A stretch of 64,000 nucleotides of DNA from Bacteroidota bacterium. GTDB taxonomy: Bacteria; Bacteroidota; Ignavibacteria; Kryptoniales; JAKASW01. Below the pieces are notes generated by a model, which saw only the letters and a program-made list of their open reading frames with translations, was not told the DNA's origin and made no database searches. The stretch lies in NCBI GenBank assembly GCA_021811615.1, contig JAJZNW010000089.1, positions 46,441 through 110,440 on the forward strand, read 5' to 3'. Shown here in pieces: positions 38,975 to 49,352 of the stretch. The translations under genes and the position numbers were made by a program. How positions within the stretch are numbered: the first letter of the stretch is position 1; the number at the start of each line of letters is the position of its first letter.

Positions 38975-39880
38975 TTGCAGATGGTTTATCTGGCCGCACT
39001 AATCATCGCGTTAATAATTATCTCGCTCGTTCCGGTTTCGATAATTCTCATCGGACCGAAGATGCTCCTGATGCCCGACCGCAGAAAGTCCGAATATTAC
39101 CTTGATAGATTCGGGTTCAATCATCCCTCACAGTTAGGACTTCAGCACGAGGAAGGCGTTATTTCCACGAAAGAAGGATTCCGCCTTTCGTACTGGGAAG
39201 TGGAAGATCCGAACTGCAAGGGCACGAAAGGGCTTGTGGTTTTCCTTCATGGGATAACCGACCGCAAGGAAAGCGGGCTGAACTACGCAAAAGAGCTCAC
39301 GGAGCTGTGCCAGAAGATGTACCTGGTAGACATGCGCTGCCACGGGGAGAGCGGAGGAAAATACTGTACATACGGATATTACGAAAAGCACGACGTAGTC
39401 GGCCTGATCGATAAGATCAGTGCCGAAAAGCCCGGGTTGCCGATTACGCTTCTCGGCACATCGATGGGCGCAGCCATTGCAATCCAGGCGGCTGCAATAG
39501 ACAGCAGGGTGTCCCGGGTTATCGCTATTGCACCGTTCTATGATCTTTTCTCGATAGCTCTCGACCATGAGTACCGGCGTCTGGGAATAAAGAATGAATT
39601 TCTGTTGCGGACCGTTTTCCGCCGGGCGGAGAAGATTGCGGACTTCGACACATCCGAAGTGTCTCCCGCAAACGACATCATGAAGATCCACGTGCCTATC
39701 CTTATCGTACACGGAGATCTTGACAACACAGTGAAGCGCCAGTATCCGGAAAGGCTGGCAGAACTTAACGATAGGGCTGAACTTCTCTCGATAAAAGGCG
39801 CCGGTCATGTCGACGTGCTGGAAAAGGGGGGCAAGGCATTCGTGGAGAAGATTTCAGAGTTCTTGAGTTCCCCCGCATAA
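38975..39880 (+). CDS. Alpha/beta hydrolase
   Basis: LVVFLHGITDRKESGLNYAKEL, LLGTSMGAAIAIQAAA (GxSxG), IHVPILIVHGDLDNTV, GAGHVDVLEKG. Confidence 0.88.
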   Translation: MQMVYLAALIIALIIISLVPVSIILIGPKMLLMPDRRKSEYYLDRFGFNHPSQLGLQHEEGVISTKEGFRLSYWEVEDPNCKGTKGLVVFLHGITDRKESGLNYAKELTELCQKMYLVDMRCHGESGGKYCTYGYYEKHDVVGLIDKISAEKPGLPITLLGTSMGAAIAIQAAAIDSRVSRVIAIAPFYDLFSIALDHEYRRLGIKNEFLLRTVFRRAEKIADFDTSEVSPANDIMKIHVPILIVHGDLDNTVKRQYPERLAELNDRAELLSIKGAGHVDVLEKGGKAFVEKISEFLSSPA

Positions 39881-40187
39881 AAAAGAAACCCGCCCTGAGT
39901 TAGGGCGGGTAGAAGGAGGCATTCTAGGTAGGTCCTTCTTTTGAGTGCTGGCTGAAATATTAGACGGCCCCCCTTTCGGTTTGTTACAGAGTGAATGAAA
40001 ATTAATGTTTACGCAAATCTGGCGGAGAAGTTCTCTACCACGGAAGGGGACGCGGGTAAACTACATTTCGATGGCCGATATCAAATCAATTAGTTCCTTT
40101 CGATGAAGCTTCAAGCTGGAACAAAAAAAGGTCGATTGTCATTTATAGTGTGGAGAGGTAAATTTATAAAAAGGAATATCGGCCAAA

Positions 40188-41261
40188 ATGCGATGGTCAC
40201 TTCCTGTCGGCAAGCTGTTCGGCATTCCGATAAGAGTGCATCTTACATTTCTACTACTCCTTGCATTCATCTGGTACGTGGAATCGTCAGTGCAAGGAGC
40301 GTATGCAGGATTTTACAGTCTAATATTCTGGGTACTGATATTCTTTTGCGTGTTCTTGCACGAGCTCGGACACAGCCTGGTAGCTCAGTCCTACGGGTTG
40401 AAGATCGCTTCGATAATTCTGCTGCCGATCGGCGGAGTCTCACAGATAACCGAGATCCCTCGCGACCCAATCAAAGAGGTCGCTATAACGGTCGCAGGAC
40501 CGGCGGTGAATTTCCTGATCGCGGGAGTTCTTCTTCTATTTGGAAAGGGCCTCTTTCCATCGCTGCGGTTTTCAGAGATTTCCCTTCAAAGCGGGAGTAT
40601 TATAGTCGACCTTTTCTGGGCGAACGTGATGCTCGGCCTCTTCAACATCGTTCCGGCCTACCCGATGGATGGCGGGAGGATTCTTCGCGGGCTCATCGCG
40701 ATGAAGAGAGGATACCTCGAGGCTACCAAACTGGCGGCGGACGTAGGCAAGGTGTTTGCGATAGGCTTCATAATAATCGGGTTCTTTTACAACTGGTGGC
40801 TCATATTGATCGGCATCTTCGTCTTCAGCAGCGCGAGTTCGGAAGCTGAGGCGACCGTGCTTTCATCGACACTTGAGAAGATTGAAGTGCGCGACCTGAT
40901 GATCACCGATTTCAAGACGATATCTCCGGACGAGCCGCTGACGGCGGTAGTCGATAAGTCGCTTCATACATTTCAGCATGACTTCCCTGTCGTAGAGGAC
41001 GGAAAGTTCGTCGGGATTCTAACTCGCACCTCGGTGATCGAATCGCTGCGCCACAGGCTTCACGAGACTCTCGTGAAGGACATAGCGAAGAAGGACTTTC
41101 CCTCGATTGTTCCGGAGGCGAAAGCAGCCGAGGCATTGACTGCGATGAGATCTTCACACGTAACTGTGGCTCCCGTCGAACGGGATGGCACGTTGTACGG
41201 AATTATCACAATTGAAAAGCTTCTTGAAGCATCGGACGTACTAAATGACAAAGACAAGTAG
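40188..41261 (+). CDS. Site-2 protease family (M50) membrane protein with CBS domains
   Basis: FLHELGHSLVAQSYG (HExxH), NIVPAYPMDGGRILRG, C-terminal CBS pair. Confidence 0.93.
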   Translation: MRWSLPVGKLFGIPIRVHLTFLLLLAFIWYVESSVQGAYAGFYSLIFWVLIFFCVFLHELGHSLVAQSYGLKIASIILLPIGGVSQITEIPRDPIKEVAITVAGPAVNFLIAGVLLLFGKGLFPSLRFSEISLQSGSIIVDLFWANVMLGLFNIVPAYPMDGGRILRGLIAMKRGYLEATKLAADVGKVFAIGFIIIGFFYNWWLILIGIFVFSSASSEAEATVLSSTLEKIEVRDLMITDFKTISPDEPLTAVVDKSLHTFQHDFPVVEDGKFVGILTRTSVIESLRHRLHETLVKDIAKKDFPSIVPEAKAAEALTAMRSSHVTVAPVERDGTLYGIITIEKLLEASDVLNDKDK

Positions 41262-42531
41262 ACAGATCGGGCGCGGGCGTATAACCGCGCTTGCCTTCGG
41301 CCTTTTCGGCCTTGCGCTGCTGGTATCGGGCTGCGGACCCGAGCTGCATTCTTTCGGACCAGATTTCAAGAACACACTCTTTCCGCCGCGTTTCGGATTC
41401 TTCATAGTAAATTACCCGCTGATGAACAGTGACTCCTCCGTGAGTGAACTTTACGCGAGAATTCGATACGACGACGTCGTTTTTCTTCACACCGATTCGG
41501 GATTTTCAGCGCATTATCAATTCTCCGTGAATGTATTCTCCGACAAGGAGCTAACGGACGTTGTCTATTCGAAGATAATCGACAAGAAAATCACCGTCCC
41601 CGATTACGCTATGACGAACTCCACGACGTCGTTCGATACGGTCGGAGACAAAGTAACGTTGAGGCCGGGAAAGTACTACATCATACTCAAGCTGTACGAT
41701 TATAACACGAACCATACATCCTCGCGGGAGATAATACATACATTCAAGGACTTCCTGAAGAGTCCGCTCGCCATCAGCGACGTACTGCTTTACGACAACG
41801 TGGACACGAGCGGAATACCGATAGATTTTCTCCGGAGCCGCGAGGATACGCTTCTTGCCGATTTCTATGTCACGATGAAGGACGCCCCGGCCACCTTCTC
41901 GCTGCACGCGCTTGCGAAGTCGATCGAGTCACCGACTTCAATCGACACGACTATCGAGATCACCCAGGCTGACAAAGTTCAGAGGTACAGGCTTCCCATC
42001 GAGACACAGGATCTCGCAGCGGGGACATACCAGCTCAAATTCACTGTCAAAAAGGGGAAGGTTGAAAGCAGTTCGGAATCGGTTTTCAGGATACAGAGGA
42101 GCAGCATACCCGCAAATGCGGCAGAGCTGGACCAGGAAATAAGACCCCTGATCTACATAACTACTCCGGGTGAAATTGCATCGCTCAAGAAAGGTACATT
42201 CGAGGAGAGACGACAAAGATTCCTGGACTTCTGGCTCACGCGCGCGGACGGCAACAAGGAAAAAGCGGGGGCGATGAGAGCGGAGTTCTACAAAAGAGTC
42301 GACTACGCGAATCTACATCTCGGTGGAGGTCTCGGACAGGGTTGGGAATCAGACCGCGGCAGGATCTACATTTTATACGGGCCACCCGATCAGGTCGAAA
42401 CTCACGACGAAGATTTCACGACTCCGGCATACCAGATCTGGTATTATTACAACGTGAAACTTGAATTCATTTTCCTGGACGAATTTGGGACGGGAGACTA
42501 CAGGCTTGTGCAGACGAGCTCGCTGAGCTAG
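41245..42531 (+). CDS. GWxTD-domain-like lipoprotein
   Basis: lipobox LLVSGCGPE; GQGWESDRGRIYILYGPPDQVETHDEDFTTPAYQIWYY; overlaps upstream stop (translationally coupled). Confidence 0.85.
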   Translation: MTKTSRQIGRGRITALAFGLFGLALLVSGCGPELHSFGPDFKNTLFPPRFGFFIVNYPLMNSDSSVSELYARIRYDDVVFLHTDSGFSAHYQFSVNVFSDKELTDVVYSKIIDKKITVPDYAMTNSTTSFDTVGDKVTLRPGKYYIILKLYDYNTNHTSSREIIHTFKDFLKSPLAISDVLLYDNVDTSGIPIDFLRSREDTLLADFYVTMKDAPATFSLHALAKSIESPTSIDTTIEITQADKVQRYRLPIETQDLAAGTYQLKFTVKKGKVESSSESVFRIQRSSIPANAAELDQEIRPLIYITTPGEIASLKKGTFEERRQRFLDFWLTRADGNKEKAGAMRAEFYKRVDYANLHLGGGLGQGWESDRGRIYILYGPPDQVETHDEDFTTPAYQIWYYYNVKLEFIFLDEFGTGDYRLVQTSSLS

Positions 42532-42539
42532 GGTTGACG

Positions 42540-43100
42540 CTACCTTGACTTCTTTTCTTCGATAGCTGAAAAGACAGGATACTTTGCCCTGACGTCATTC
42601 CTCTTGATCTTGGCGAGTTTCGGTTTGAGTATCTGCCTCTTCACGCTTGAGAGTCTGTTAATGAAGAACTTCTGTTGGAGATGGTCATACTCGTGCTGGA
42701 ACACACGCGCCCACATCCCCGACAATTCCTTTTCCACGCGCTCGAAATTCCCGTCTGTAAACCTGACCCTTATCTCCTGCGCGCGCGTCACCTCGTCATG
42801 AATGCCGGGGATGCTGAGACATCCCTCTTCCGCGGTTTGTTCACCGTTGGTCTCAAGGATTTCGGGGTTTATGACGACCAGAGGCTGCTCCGAAGCGTAG
42901 TCATCCATGACCGAAATATCGATCACGGCCAGCGAAAGCTGGAGGCCGACCTGGTTCGCCGCAAGGCCGATTCCGTCGGCGTTATGCATCGTCTCGAACA
43001 TATCGCGTATTAATCCCACGAGGTTATCGTCGAATTTCGTGACTTTTTTCGCGGGTGAGTCCCACACTTTCGTACCGTACATGTGAATCGGCATAATCAT
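42540..43100 (-). CDS. def: Peptide deformylase
   Basis: GIGLAANQVGLQ, EEGCLSIPG, FQHEYDHLQ. Confidence 0.95.
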   Translation of the reverse strand: MIMPIHMYGTKVWDSPAKKVTKFDDNLVGLIRDMFETMHNADGIGLAANQVGLQLSLAVIDISVMDDYASEQPLVVINPEILETNGEQTAEEGCLSIPGIHDEVTRAQEIRVRFTDGNFERVEKELSGMWARVFQHEYDHLQQKFFINRLSSVKRQILKPKLAKIKRNDVRAKYPVFSAIEEKKSR

Positions 43101-43107
43101 GGCAATA

Positions 43108-44067
43108 TTACTCCAGCATTTCCGGTTTGACTTTGATTACTTCAATTTGGTTCTCTTTGTACAGGGCAGCTTCTCCGGCGTAAAAGATAAGCTTGGAGAA
43201 AATTCTAAGCAAAACAAATATCTGGCCGACCGCGATTTCGAGGACAATCCCGTTCATATCCACGACGCGGATGGCAGAGTTCAGATAGAACCAGCCGGTA
43301 ATCACGGCGGCACTGAAGATAGACGCGCCGCCATACACGCCCACCGATGAAAGAGGATGCTTCATCACAAATGAGAGACCGCGTACTACTTTGCCGGCAA
43401 AAGTCTCGTCATCGATCGCCACGGCCGCTCGCACGAAATCAGTCACCAGGCTCACAATGAAAAAGATCATCGCGACTGCGGCATAGCGCCAGAGCGCCGT
43501 ATGAAATACCTGGTAATCGGTAACGGCCATCCGCGCCGTTTCCCTGTTTGCCGCAGCCCAGATCGCATTGAACTCGTACAGAAGAAAGAGAAGTATCACC
43601 TCAGTGAGTGTTACGAGGAGGATCGGAAAGAAGTTCGAAGCTCCCTGCGAAAAGAATGCAGCCATCTTCGCCTTCCCCCCCGCTGCGAAGGTTTTGAAGA
43701 ATCCGCCGGCCAGAAACGCCTCCATCACAATGTAGGTCGCGAAGAGAAGAATGACCTGCGGAATGAGCGAGCTGAAATACGCGCCATCGGCGTGAATGAA
43801 CTCGACATACCACCGGTAGCTGAATCCCGAAAGCAGCGAGGAGCCCACCAGGCTTTTCGAAACGTTCTTCATGAAGACTGTTGCGAACGGGAGAGCCAGC
43901 ACCGCCGCGAAGAGAAAATTCAGTGCATAAAGGACGAACGCGAGCTTCCAGTTTTTCAGCGCCCTTCCGGTTCCCAGGAAAAGGGCTTTGGGTGCGCCGA
44001 TATTCAAACCAGCGTTCCCATAATCAAGAGCATATTCTGAAAATAGTTGAATATCCTCCCACCCCAT
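43108..44067 (-). CDS. Hypothetical multi-pass membrane protein
   Basis: several hydrophobic segments; true start probably downstream of 44067 because it overlaps the neighbouring gene. Confidence 0.7.
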   Translation of the reverse strand: MGWEDIQLFSEYALDYGNAGLNIGAPKALFLGTGRALKNWKLAFVLYALNFLFAAVLALPFATVFMKNVSKSLVGSSLLSGFSYRWYVEFIHADGAYFSSLIPQVILLFATYIVMEAFLAGGFFKTFAAGGKAKMAAFFSQGASNFFPILLVTLTEVILLFLLYEFNAIWAAANRETARMAVTDYQVFHTALWRYAAVAMIFFIVSLVTDFVRAAVAIDDETFAGKVVRGLSFVMKHPLSSVGVYGGASIFSAAVITGWFYLNSAIRVVDMNGIVLEIAVGQIFVLLRIFSKLIFYAGEAALYKENQIEVIKVKPEMLE

Positions 44068-46109
44068 TTCAGGACCGGCAGGAAGAAAGAATGGACACGG
44101 AGACTATTGTTTGAGTAGTCGGTGTCGATGGGGATTTTTCCGGCAGGATCGACGACGGCGTAATCCGGGGGGGCGCCCGTCTTGAAGCTGAAGGATTGCC
44201 AGCGGCTCTCTCCGTTCCACACCGTGTCTATCGCTGTGCCGTCATCAAGTGCCAGGCGAATATCAACCGGCATCTTAACCTCGCCTTCCCGGGCGACGAC
44301 GACTGTAGTGAAGTAGCTTGATGTACCTGTGCCGAGGTCGGTCTCCCTGAAATAGCTGATCGACTTCACTGCAAAGTCGACAGTTCCTGTCCCATCAACG
44401 AGCTGCTTGAAAAACCATTTGAGGTCCCTTCCTGAAACCTGTTCGCATGCTTTTTCAAAATCTTCGGAACTCGGATGCCTGAATTCAAATTGATTGAAGT
44501 AAGTCTTCAGCACCGCCGCCATTGTATCCCGCCCGAGAACGCCTTCGAGTGTCCAAAGGACGAGATCAGGTTTATCGTACGCTATGGATCCGGACGCTCC
44601 TCGATAAGGAGCTAGATGTGCATCATCCGATATGGCCTCCGTCTTCGGATGTCGCAGATAGAGAGGGAGATCGCCATATGGCTCATGAACCCGGACCTTG
44701 CCGACTATCGCCGCAACAGGTACACCAAAGAAGGTAGCAATCGGAAACATGCAGACAGGATAGGCGCCTCCAATTTTGAAGACGGAAAAGCCGGGGCCGT
44801 AAGCTTTCTCCAGGACTTTGTCTCCCGAGTATGAATCCAATCCTTCATCAAGCCAGGAGTTCTGAACTCCGCTGTTCGCGACCAGGCCGTACCAGTACTG
44901 GCATCCAAACGCGCGGATGATAGCCGCTTCCAGCGAACGGTTGCCTTTGAGCGTGTAGTCCGCTGCGCGCACGGCTATCAGAGTGGGACATTTCAGGCTG
45001 CTGCCATCGGCCGCCATTGTCCGGGGAAGATCGACCACAGTAAGAACAGGATAAGGATAGGGCCCGTACCACAGCCCGAAGTACTTCATCGCGGAGTCCA
45101 CAGCAGAGAAATATGAGTCCGCCCGGCTGCGGTGGTCCGGCTGAAGAAGGAGGATAACCTTGGTTTGCGGAAGGCCGGGATAATTGAACTCGCGAGTTGC
45201 CCTCACGAAGTCAGGCGAGGCGGACCAGCCAAAGTCGTGAACATCGTCTGCGGCGTAGTGAAAAGTGACGGTACCGTTCGAGTTCGTCGACTTGCCGACT
45301 TCCTCGCCTGTTGCGCCGACCTTGTACCCGGCGGGGACGGTAATATTCACGCCATACACGCCGAAATCGGCGAAAGAGCTGTTGAAAGTGCGGACCCGGT
45401 GACAGTTCCACTTCCCTTTCTGAAACACACCTATTTTCGGGAACCATCCGGAAACGAGATAGAATCCCGGTCCCGGTGCCCAACCGATGCATGATATCGC
45501 CTCGGGAAGTTGCTCGATAAAATCAATCGAAACCGCGATCGAATCTCCCGGGCCAACCGGTGTGGGCAGCTGTACCATCATGACCGTGCTGTCAAGCGGG
45601 CTGCTGCCGGCTGGACTGACGTACTGTATCTGACCTGTCAAATCAGTGTTTGTCCGGAGGTCGGTTAGGCCCGTAATGTTTATCCATCCTCGGGCCGAAG
45701 CGGAAAGGACGTGTTCTCTCCCGGCCATAAACGTGGTGTTGTCGTCCTTGAAGGCGTTCAGATCCAGATGGAAATACAGGCTTCCGGCGCTCTGGCTCGT
45801 CGTGTTATGCCATACGAGAACTTCGCGCCCAGCTATTGCATTTGTACGAGGATGGAGTTGAACGTCGATCGAATAGTCGGCGACGCGGTTGTTGATGACT
45901 TTCGCGAAAACGGGACCGGACAGAAGTAGGCAGATAGAGAAGGCGGCCGAAATTCGACGACATGACGCTAAGGTATCGCCCTGTCGCGACCCGCTACATC
46001 GGCTCTCAATTGGAAAAGGGATACTGATTCGGTTTAGTACGATAAAAGATGATGGCTTTCCTGATTTGTCATTTACCCACCCGCGTAGACGGCCAGAAGG
46101 AAATATCAT
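44004..46109 (-). CDS. M1-family metallopeptidase-like protein lacking the HExxH zinc motif (predicted pseudoenzyme); start uncertain
   Basis: AIIRAFGCQYWYGLVANSGVQNSWLDEGLDSYS aligns to the canonical HEFGHQYWYG...WLDEG block; M1-like N-terminal beta domain. Confidence 0.8.
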   Translation of the reverse strand: MIFPSGRLRGWVNDKSGKPSSFIVLNRISIPFPIESRCSGSRQGDTLASCRRISAAFSICLLLSGPVFAKVINNRVADYSIDVQLHPRTNAIAGREVLVWHNTTSQSAGSLYFHLDLNAFKDDNTTFMAGREHVLSASARGWINITGLTDLRTNTDLTGQIQYVSPAGSSPLDSTVMMVQLPTPVGPGDSIAVSIDFIEQLPEAISCIGWAPGPGFYLVSGWFPKIGVFQKGKWNCHRVRTFNSSFADFGVYGVNITVPAGYKVGATGEEVGKSTNSNGTVTFHYAADDVHDFGWSASPDFVRATREFNYPGLPQTKVILLLQPDHRSRADSYFSAVDSAMKYFGLWYGPYPYPVLTVVDLPRTMAADGSSLKCPTLIAVRAADYTLKGNRSLEAAIIRAFGCQYWYGLVANSGVQNSWLDEGLDSYSGDKVLEKAYGPGFSVFKIGGAYPVCMFPIATFFGVPVAAIVGKVRVHEPYGDLPLYLRHPKTEAISDDAHLAPYRGASGSIAYDKPDLVLWTLEGVLGRDTMAAVLKTYFNQFEFRHPSSEDFEKACEQVSGRDLKWFFKQLVDGTGTVDFAVKSISYFRETDLGTGTSSYFTTVVVAREGEVKMPVDIRLALDDGTAIDTVWNGESRWQSFSFKTGAPPDYAVVDPAGKIPIDTDYSNNSLRVHSFFLPVLKWGGRIFNYFQNMLLIMGTLV

Positions 46110-46564
46110 TTCCTCAGTATGCCGTCGATTTGTCCCTTGATAATAAGGTACGAACTGAAATCGGCCGTCTCCTGCAACATAATGGTTTGTGGATAGTCCG
46201 AGGGAATCTGGTTGCCGCCGTCAATCTTATACGGAGTCAGTCCGCTCGTAACGCCGAGAGCTTGAATGGACCTTCTACCGTACAGGTTGACCAGCGATGC
46301 GTGGATATTATCGCACAACGCATTGTAAGCGGAGTTTATCTGCGGATATTTTCCCGTCACGAGATTAGCAGCGATAAATCCTGCATACAGTTCCCTGGTA
46401 CCTTCTTTCTTTATTCCATCGGCAAAATATTCCTGGGCTTTAGCGTAATCGCCCGCAACATAGGCTTTCATCCCCTCTTCCTGAAGCTGCTGTGGGTTCT
46501 TCGAGCACGAGACAAGAAAGAACGGCAGGGCCAATGTCAAAAAGACGAAGATGTTCTTCATCAT
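46106..46564 (-). CDS. Hypothetical lipoprotein
   Basis: MMKNIFVFLTLALPFFLVSCSKNPQQL lipobox, TPR-like region. Confidence 0.7.
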   Translation of the reverse strand: MMKNIFVFLTLALPFFLVSCSKNPQQLQEEGMKAYVAGDYAKAQEYFADGIKKEGTRELYAGFIAANLVTGKYPQINSAYNALCDNIHASLVNLYGRRSIQALGVTSGLTPYKIDGGNQIPSDYPQTIMLQETADFSSYLIIKGQIDGILRK

Positions 46565-46622
46565 CCCTGTATGCCTGTTAATGTCAATTGAGAATTCAAA
46601 ATTCATAATTCAAAATTCTAAA

Positions 46623-48074
46623 TTAAATTCCGTAAGACTTCCACTTGGAGTCGACGAGTTTCTTTATCTCATCGGCCATGACGATCTTGTCGGGCCACTC
46701 CCTGGTAAATCCTTCATCTGCCCACTTCCGCGTGCCGTCGATTCCCATCTTGCTTCCGAAGCTGAAATGCTGGGCCGAATGATCGAGGACATCGGCAGGC
46801 CCCTTTGTGAAGACGACATCTCTCTGCGGGTCGATATTGTTCAGCGCGTACCACCACGCCTCCTGGGTATTCTGAACGTTGACATCCTTGTCCACGACTA
46901 CTATAACCTTCGCGAACATCATTTGCCCCATTCCCCAGAGGCCATTCATGACTTTGAATGCGTGACCGGGATACCTCTTGTCTATCGAAACGAAGACGAG
47001 GTTGTGGAATATGCCTTCGAAGGGCATGTGGTAGTCGACGATTTCGGGTATGACGAGCTTTGCGAGCGGCAGGAAGATCCTTTCAGTGGCAAATCCCATG
47101 AAGTCGTCTTCCATGATGGGCTGTCCGACGACCGTCGAGACGAATACCGGCTTCTTGCGAGTCGTGATCGCTGTAACGTGGAACGCCGGGTAATAGTCGG
47201 CAAGCGAATAGAAACCTGTATGATCGCCGAAGGGGCCTTCGAGACGGAGCTCCTCCTCCGTGTCGACATAACCTTCCAATACTATTTCAGCTTCCGCGGG
47301 AACTTCGAGGTCGACAGTTTTGCATTTCACAAGCTCGACAGGCTCCTTTCTAAGGAAACCCGCGAAGAGATATTCTTCGATACTCTCAGGCAGAGGCGCG
47401 CTCGTGCTGTACATCGTCGCGGGATCGGATCCCACCACGACCGCAACTTCGAGCCGCTTCATACCTTTCTCCTTCGCCTTCCTGAAGTGTGCCGCGCCTC
47501 CCTTGTGTCTCTGCCAGTGCATTGCCGTCGTGTTCTTGTCGAGGACCTGCAGGCGGTAGAGTCCCATGTTCCGGATACCGGTCTCCGGATCCTTCGTAAC
47601 CACCTGTCCGAAAAGGATATACGGCCCGCCGTCCTGCGGCCATGAGGTGGTTATCGGGAGCTGGTAGAGGTCAACGTCCTTTTCATTAATAATGATCTCC
47701 TGGCACGCCCCCTTCTTCACGATCTTAGGCGGGAATTTAGCCATCTCCATCAGCTTCGGCATCATCGCCATCTTGCCGAGAAGCGACTCCGGTACTTTCA
47801 GATTCAGCATATCGGAGAGCCTGTCTCCGATCTCGTCGAGATCCTCGACGCCGAGCGCCCATGCCATCCTCTGTTTCGTCCCGAAGATGTTGATGGCAAG
47901 CGGTATCTTGCTTCCCCTGACGTTAGTGAATAGAAGTGCCGGACCGCCAGACTTGACCACGCGGTCGACTATCTCGGTTATCTCGAGCTTCGGCTCCACT
48001 TCAGTGTCGATCACCTTCAGCTCGTGTTTCTTCTTCAGCAGTTGAATGAATTCGTTAAGATTATTGATTGCCAT
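46623..48074 (-). CDS. UbiD-family decarboxylase (menaquinone/ubiquinone-type)
   Basis: LLFTNVRGSKIPLAINIFGTKQRMAWALG, MGLYRLQVLDKNTTAMHWQRHKGGAAHF, EGPFGDHTGFYSLADYYPAFHV. Confidence 0.92.
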   Translation of the reverse strand: MAINNLNEFIQLLKKKHELKVIDTEVEPKLEITEIVDRVVKSGGPALLFTNVRGSKIPLAINIFGTKQRMAWALGVEDLDEIGDRLSDMLNLKVPESLLGKMAMMPKLMEMAKFPPKIVKKGACQEIIINEKDVDLYQLPITTSWPQDGGPYILFGQVVTKDPETGIRNMGLYRLQVLDKNTTAMHWQRHKGGAAHFRKAKEKGMKRLEVAVVVGSDPATMYSTSAPLPESIEEYLFAGFLRKEPVELVKCKTVDLEVPAEAEIVLEGYVDTEEELRLEGPFGDHTGFYSLADYYPAFHVTAITTRKKPVFVSTVVGQPIMEDDFMGFATERIFLPLAKLVIPEIVDYHMPFEGIFHNLVFVSIDKRYPGHAFKVMNGLWGMGQMMFAKVIVVVDKDVNVQNTQEAWWYALNNIDPQRDVVFTKGPADVLDHSAQHFSFGSKMGIDGTRKWADEGFTREWPDKIVMADEIKKLVDSKWKSYGI

Positions 48075-48711
48075 TTGAAATGTCCGTTGTGTTGATCTTT
48101 CTTGCTCCTGCGTATCGGCTCTTATAGTAACGGCTGTCGAGCGACGATAAGGTGACACCTTCCGACACGCTCGCGTTTGCGAAGAGATCGTCTCCGACGT
48201 ATATCCCGACGTGACTTATCCTTCTTCCGACAGTAATGAAAAAGACGAGGTCACCCGGCTTAAGGTCGTCCCTCGACACCCTCTCGCCGAGCCGGGACTG
48301 AGCAAGCGCATTATGAGGGAGCTCGATGCCGTACACGGAATTGAAGACCTCCATCGTGAATCCGGAACAATCGATGCCTGAGTGCGTCGTGCCGCCGATC
48401 TGATAAGGGGTACCCATATACGACATGATCGCGCTCATGAGCCTGCTTCTTGCGGCGTTTGGCGATTCCCTTTCCATCCGGCCGATCTCTTCCCGCAGCA
48501 TGTCGGGGCTGACGGCCCGGTCGTTTTCCGCCTTCAGCTCTCTTACCTCAACCTTAAGCTGCTCAGGTGTCTCGTCGAAAGTGAACCGAGGCTTGCTGCT
48601 CGATGTCCCATTGTTTCCGAATGTGAAACGCGGTGACGATCCTGAACATCCCATGATGAAAAGGCACGCGGCTGCACTGACGGAAACTAAGAGTCTGTAA
48701 GTCTTTTCCAT
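48061..48711 (-). CDS. NlpC/P60 (C40) family lipoprotein peptidase
   Basis: lipobox LFIMGCSGS; GTPYQIGGTTHSGIDCSGFTMEVF, GDLVFFITVGRRISHVGIYVGDDLFANAS. Confidence 0.92.
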   Translation of the reverse strand: MEKTYRLLVSVSAAACLFIMGCSGSSPRFTFGNNGTSSSKPRFTFDETPEQLKVEVRELKAENDRAVSPDMLREEIGRMERESPNAARSRLMSAIMSYMGTPYQIGGTTHSGIDCSGFTMEVFNSVYGIELPHNALAQSRLGERVSRDDLKPGDLVFFITVGRRISHVGIYVGDDLFANASVSEGVTLSSLDSRYYKSRYAGARKINTTDISNGNQ

Positions 48712-49352
48712 TTAAGAAGTTGCTGTGACAATATAAAAACGCAGAGATTGGAGAACAAGAAAGGAGTCATGACAAACATGACAGGTTAGCGCGGATGGAT
48801 AAGCTACACGCGTCCTGGACCATCTTGACAATCACTTTGTTCTGCTTTAAGTTGCTTGAAATTCGAGGACCGACAGAGGGATCTTATTCGGTCTGACGAC
48901 AAAAGTACAAATGGGATTGATCGGGCTTATGGAGGGGACGAAACGATCCTGAGCCGGAATGAGAAAGTCGCTCGAAAGAAGGAGTTGAATCGGGCGAAAC
49001 AGTGATGCCGAAGTAAAAAAGTGGTATTGAGATGGGAATATTTTCGCGTAGCAGGACAGAGGCATTACTTTCTTGGCGGGAAGTGACAATCGACAGTTTT
49101 TTCTACTGCTTGCCGGGTAACACTCCTTTAAGTCCCATCTCCACTTTTTATCTACAGGATTCCGGCTCCCGGTTTGGCTCGCCGAAGCGCTGGGTACAGC
49201 GACAGAAGATTTGCGTGTTTCGGAAATTCGAAACAAAAATGGCATGCCGAAGTTCACACGAGAGCGGGTGACTTTAGAGCCTGACCCATGTGGAGAAAGA
49301 ATAAATGAAATGATAGCCGAGTCAGTCACAGAAGAACTTGCTCAAGAGGAAA

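Noticed and set aside
39890-39911. Terminator for the alpha/beta hydrolase gene (ACCCGCCCT-gagtt-AGGGCGGGT)
   Set aside because: Strong stem, but the T-rich side is on the minus strand where there is no gene to terminate; orientation does not support a plus-strand terminator with confidence
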